The position numbers were made by a program, and so were the translations under genes. A stretch of 60,000 nt of DNA, taken from Polytrichum commune (taxonomy: Eukaryota > Streptophyta > Polytrichopsida > Polytrichales > Polytrichaceae). Location: assembly GCA_950295325.1 (NCBI GenBank), contig OX485808.1, positions 23,334,527 to 23,394,526 of the forward strand, given 5' to 3'. This document shows, in pieces, positions 57,101 through 60,000 of this stretch. Below the pieces are notes generated by a model. The model saw nothing but the letters and a program-made list of their open reading frames with translations, ran no database searches and had not been told where the DNA came from. Each line of letters begins with the position of its first letter. Position 1 is the first letter of the stretch.

Positions 57101-58200
57101 ACAACCCCATAGCTGTAAACATCATTCTTGTTGGACGGCTGGCCAGTCATCAAATACTCGGGGTCAACATAGCCATGTGTACCACGAACTCGCGTTGAGA
57201 TTGTCGGGTCCTGCCCAGGTGACAATGGTTTGCTCAATCCAAAGTCAGCAATCTTCGCATGCATCTCATCATCAAACAGAATGTTTCCAGATTTGATGTC
57301 CCTGTGCACAAGGCTAGGGTTTGCGTGGCTATGGAGATACTCCAAACCCTGAGCAACCTCCACTGCACACCGCAATCTCGCCTTCCAATCCAACCTGCAC
57401 ACACCATCTTCGTTCTTATGCAAGTGCTGATCTAGTGACCCCCCTGCCATGTACTCGTACACGAGAAACAGGTCATCATCCTCAATGCAGTAGCCTAAAA
57501 GAGCAACAAGGTTTCTGTGATGCAGCCTTGAAATTGTGTTAAGCTCGCTCCAAAACTCGCGTTCCACTGTCTCCCTGCTCTGGAGGCTCTCCACCATTAA
57601 AAAGTTTGCACTTTTCTGGAGCCTCTTCACGGCTGCATGCTTGCCATCCCCCAAAGGAAGAAGATTGGCAAAGTACACCACACCTTGCCCTCCTCTTCCC
57701 AACTCGATTTTGCAATCATCAGTCATCTCCATCACTTCGCTTAAACTGTATTGTTTGACTATCCCCACAGCGCTCGTCCGAGCTCTTGGCACAGGTGGAG
57801 TGGAAGGGGGCTCCTCTCTTGCAGCTACTTGGAAAAGCTCCTTGGTTGGGGTTGTTGGTGTTTGTGTTTCTGTCTTTTGCTGTGCCTTCGAAAGCTGATT
57901 GTCTGTTTTGCCATAAGCTTTCCACAGAAAGCCTGTGGACACCCCCACGATGAACATCACGCAGAGTGAGGCTAAGGTGCCAAATGTGTCGATGGATGTC
58001 ATATTTCCTGTGGAGTTAGTTGATGATGGTTCACTTGTTCGCAACACATGTGCCATAGCCATGGAGCTGAAGAGTACAATCCACTTGTTCCTCCCTACCC
58101 ATGATTGCCATGCCTCCTTGCTCCCCACTTGCACTTTCATCCCAAATGGCACTACTGCAGGACCCGCCGCACCTTCTTCGTCACCCAAACCCCTCAGCAT
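54020..58200 (-). CDS. Receptor-like protein kinase, short ectodomain, unusual C-terminal extension
   Basis: This is a membrane Ser/Thr (RD-type) kinase. Exon 1 (58200-56797, 468 residues) holds: a hydrophobic stretch at about 39-53 that could be a signal or anchor; a linker of about 20 residues with two N-glycosylation sequons (NST, NMT); a membrane span at about 73-93; a Thr/Pro-rich juxtamembrane part; and a complete kinase. Kinase motifs are GRGGQG (168-173), AVKRL with Lys192, HRDIKSGN (299-306), DFG (319-321) and GTHGYVDPEY. The exon ends GAT before a consensus GTAAGT donor. Two further exons fit in phase: 55265-54780 and 54127-54020, giving about 665 residues. The extension matches nothing I know. 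The true start is the ATG at 58200; the codon before it is TTG. I cannot assign a receptor subfamily. Exon 1 is certain; the extension is a splice-site model that transcripts should test. Confidence 0.85.
54470..54735 (+). repeat. Dispersed repeat, copy 3 (family R1), with a local duplication
   Basis: CACTTTGATAGTAAATAAAA, ATATGAGCTCCAAAAAG and GAGAAGTGGGTGCAGAGAAA match the other R1 copies. The left part (GAGAGCTCGAAGAAAGGACC, TTCTCGTTGGCAGA) also repeats a block at 54240-54310, so this stretch downstream of the kinase exons is locally duplicated with about 240-bp spacing. Confidence 0.6.
54780..55265 (-). CDS. Probable exon 2 of the receptor-like kinase, unknown domain
   Basis: This is an open segment of 162 codons. 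It is preceded by a usable acceptor (TTGTTGCAG; a second AG six bases later drops two residues) and ends at CCATCT before GTAAGC. It continues in phase 0 from the kinase exon. The protein is compact and Trp-rich: CYEIRENTILVKCMVG, KIQLRCKIWPTPKNFG, KKGLWWYNAKSSREFTVDDD, FCVEYLAIKDEEGTALIEYL. The strand-like alternation suggests a beta-rich globular fold. I do not recognise the family. It could instead begin a separate gene at its internal ATG (55259), but no promoter evidence favours that. Confidence 0.6.
55905..56830 (-). repeat. Tandem duplication of exon-1 3' end and intron-1 start in the kinase gene
   Basis: About three full units and one partial unit run through the first kinase intron (approximately 56560-56830, 56280-56555, 56100-56275 and a fragment at 55905-55965). 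Anchors on the plus strand: TTCCAATGCCTAGCTGTAAA at about 56618 matches TTCCAATGCCTGTCTGTAAA at about 56338 and a diverged copy near 55930. The first unit includes the real end of exon 1 (ASND, then GTAAGTCCAGC). The second repeats it as EASNN followed by an intact GTAAGTCCAGC donor. The third has GGAAGTCCAGC, a dead donor. Confidence 0.8.
56723..56746 (+). repeat. (AG)n microsatellite in kinase intron 1
   Basis: A 24-bp AG run inside the first tandem intron unit; the other units have GAGAGAGG or no expansion at this position. Confidence 0.9.
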
Positions 58201-58418
58201 CAATCCTAACCCTCTGTGGGAACAAATCTGTCTCTACCTACTGATTATCTTCGATGAAGCTCAAGCTTCTCTCCTAGGATCCAACCTGGATTGTTTGCTC
58301 CTCTTGCATGGTACAACTGTCGCCACCTGTTTGTTTGTTGTGTAGAGAATTTTGAGTTTTGAACGCCCTGAAGCTCAAACTCCGTACGAAACCCTGCCAC
58401 AAGGATTTGATAACCCTC

Positions 58419-58457
58419 TTACACAACACAAGTGCCTATCCTCAAACTCCTCAACAT
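58419..58457 (-). other. Upstream short ORF in promoter repeat copy 2
   Basis: ATG TTG AGG opens a 12-residue frame (MLRSLRIGTCVV) that begins like the kinase itself (MLRGLG) and then diverges to a stop. It is a by-product of the tandem array; translation is unproven. Confidence 0.4.
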
Positions 58458-58896
58458 CAAGTCTAAACCTCTGTGCGAAGGAATCTGTCTCTGCCTACTG
58501 CTGATCTTCGATGAAGCTCAAGCTTCTCTCCAAGCAGCCCTGATTTGTTTGCTCCTCTTGCATAGTACAAGTGCCGGATGCCTTTTGTTATGTGAAGAGT
58601 TTTGATTTTCAGACACCCTGAACCTCAAACTCCTTCCGAAACCCTGCCACAATGATTTCATAACCTCTTATAAGACAAAAGTGCTTATCCTCAAATTCCT
58701 CAGCACCAAGCCTAACCCTCTGTGTGAAGAAATCTGTCTCTGCCTACTGATGATCTTTGATGAAACTCAAGCTTCTCTTCAAAGTAGCCCCGCTTGTTTG
58801 CTCCTCTTGCATGGTACAGTGCCAGAGGCTGTTTGTTTGGGTGAAGATTTTGAGTTTCAGACACCCCGAAGCTCAAACTCGTTACAAAACCCTGCG

Positions 58897-58953
58897 TTAG
58901 GGATTAGATAACCCTCTTACAAAAACACGGTACTTATCCTCTTCCAGCATCAT
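58897..58953 (-). other. Upstream short ORF in promoter repeat copy 4
   Basis: ATG ATG CTG opens an 18-residue frame that ends TAA. Its start sits at the repeat position equivalent to the kinase start codon. Whether it is in the transcript is unknown. Confidence 0.4.
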
Positions 58954-59209
58954 CAAGCCTAACCCTATTATGAAGAAATTTGTCTCTGCCTGCTTCTCTC
59001 AGAGCCTTGGTTTGTTTACACCTCTTGCATGGTACAGTACCAAAATCTGTTAGTTATGTGAAGAATTTTGAGTTTCAGACACCCTGAAGCTCAAGCTTCT
59101 TGCTAAACCCTTGCCACAATGATTTTGATGCCCTCTTTCACAACACAACACCTAGCTCAAAACAAGGGCAAACAACAAATTCTCTTCTGGGAGAAAGCTC
59201 AAGACAAAA

Positions 59210-59242
59210 ATAACAGCAACAACAACAACAACAACAACAACA
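59210..59242 (+). repeat. (CAA)n trinucleotide repeat
   Basis: Eleven CAA/AAC units upstream of the kinase promoter array. Confidence 0.95.
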
Positions 59243-60000
59243 AGGTGATGTTTCGACCTGGTGCATCATAATACAGTGCCTAACCTAACCCTGTCACAGT
59301 GCAAGCAAGCATAAACCAAAATTGTTGTAATTGCAATTACTGCGAACACAACAATTCCGCGAATATCCCATTTCTCCGTCCTTCCTCCGACTACTCATCA
59401 GTGCAGGAACAATGTACCGCCTAACCTACTTACCACCTACGTGCCAAAGAAAAAACACTGCATACGAAGTCTGGATTCTGGAACTCCACAATTGCAGGCT
59501 GCTGAGACTAATCTAATCTAACTTTTAGTGGCCGCCAAGTCGGATCACCAACTTACCTATCAGAGATTCCTGTCCTGTTTGGTACCATCCACATGAAGTG
59601 ATAATATACATAGTCCACACGACCTCTAAATTATCAAACATTGATCTAACTTAGTAGTTATTCAAACCCTCGTAATTGGTATCCGGTCGAGCCTCTCTAT
59701 CTTGGGCTCTTCCTCCGCATCTTCCTGCAACTGTCGCCTCAAAGTTCCCGCCTTGTCCAGCATTCTGTGTGTCAGTGGGGGCCACAGCTACAGAACCCAC
59801 CAACAAGTTTCCACCTCCACAACCAAAACCGAAACAGAAAACAAAAAACAGAACTTGGGGATTGGAGCTTTCCACCTTCCGAGAGTAGGGTCCTACACTA
59901 CACAGAAGCATAAGTTACTTACTGAAATGGAGAATGAGAAACAGGCCACCAACCTGCTTTGTAGTTACCGAAAGTGTTCGGAGGTGTGATGATTGTTACT

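Larger units (their letters stand above)
58191..59160 (-). repeat. Four-copy tandem array (about 240-250 bp unit) at the kinase start and promoter
   Basis: Copies begin near 58191, 58446, 58697 and 58938. Shared blocks include GAAGCTCAAGCTTCTCT, TTTGCTCCTCTTGCATGGTA and GAAACCCTGCCACAA. The first copy overlaps the kinase start codon. On the minus strand, copies 2 and 4 keep an ATG at the matching place and open short frames (58457-58419, 12 codons; 58953-58897, 18 codons); copy 3 has GTG. The array is likely to be 5' leader or promoter DNA. Confidence 0.85.

Noticed and set aside
56500-57198. 232-codon plus-strand open frame
   Set aside because: It is antisense to the conserved kinase exon and to the tandem intron repeat; the kinase frame fully explains the sequence.
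59651-59989. Overlapping short frames at the window end
   Set aside because: Frames on both strands with no domain or exon signals; nothing supports a gene before the window ends.

Overview
The window looks like nuclear DNA of a land plant with a large, repeat-filled genome. A non-seed vascular plant such as a fern is my best guess, but nothing here proves it. The evidence is two intron-containing plant-type genes separated by tens of kilobases of decayed mobile elements, many short inverted-repeat (MITE-like) elements, microsatellites and unusually long poly-G/poly-C runs. There is no bacterial operon structure and no intact transposon gene.

Two genes are well supported. (1) On the plus strand, 31644-36432 is a 12-exon cereblon (CRBN) orthologue: a Lon N-terminal-like domain, a long acidic insert, then a CULT domain. 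All twelve exons join in phase with GT/AG borders and predict 752 residues. The three ligand-pocket tryptophans are present, but the fourth zinc cysteine is a threonine. (2) On the minus strand, 58200 down to about 54020 is a receptor-like protein kinase with a very short ectodomain and a complete RD-type kinase domain in one exon. It probably continues into two downstream exons that encode a domain I do not recognise and a Gly/Ser/Arg-rich tail; the tail exon looks partly tRNA-SINE-derived. The two genes are not obviously linked in function: CRBN is a substrate receptor of a CUL4-type ubiquitin ligase, the kinase a membrane signalling protein.

Layout: 1-6 kb, decayed repeats and MITEs; 6-12.9 kb, a G/T-rich plus strand whose complement is a degenerate LINE with a recognisable reverse transcriptase; 14.6-15.5 kb, an A/C-rich fragment with a weak endonuclease motif; 15.5-18 kb, a second, different LINE relic on the minus strand (gag-like domain, zinc knuckle and AP-type endonuclease); 18-29.4 kb, gene-free repeats; 29.4-31.6 kb, a GC-richer leader/promoter zone of CRBN; 31.6-36.4 kb, CRBN; 36.5-53.9 kb, mostly repeats, including a mitochondrial trnfM-like relic near 47.9 kb and a decayed replitron (HUH endonuclease) relic near 49.3-49.9 kb; 54-58.2 kb, the kinase gene; 58.2-59.2 kb, a four-copy tandem array immediately upstream of it.

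A pattern common to both genes is that the start codon lies in or at the edge of a tandem duplication, and upstream copies carry start codons of their own that open very short reading frames. The kinase gene also has its first exon's 3' end duplicated several times inside the first intron.
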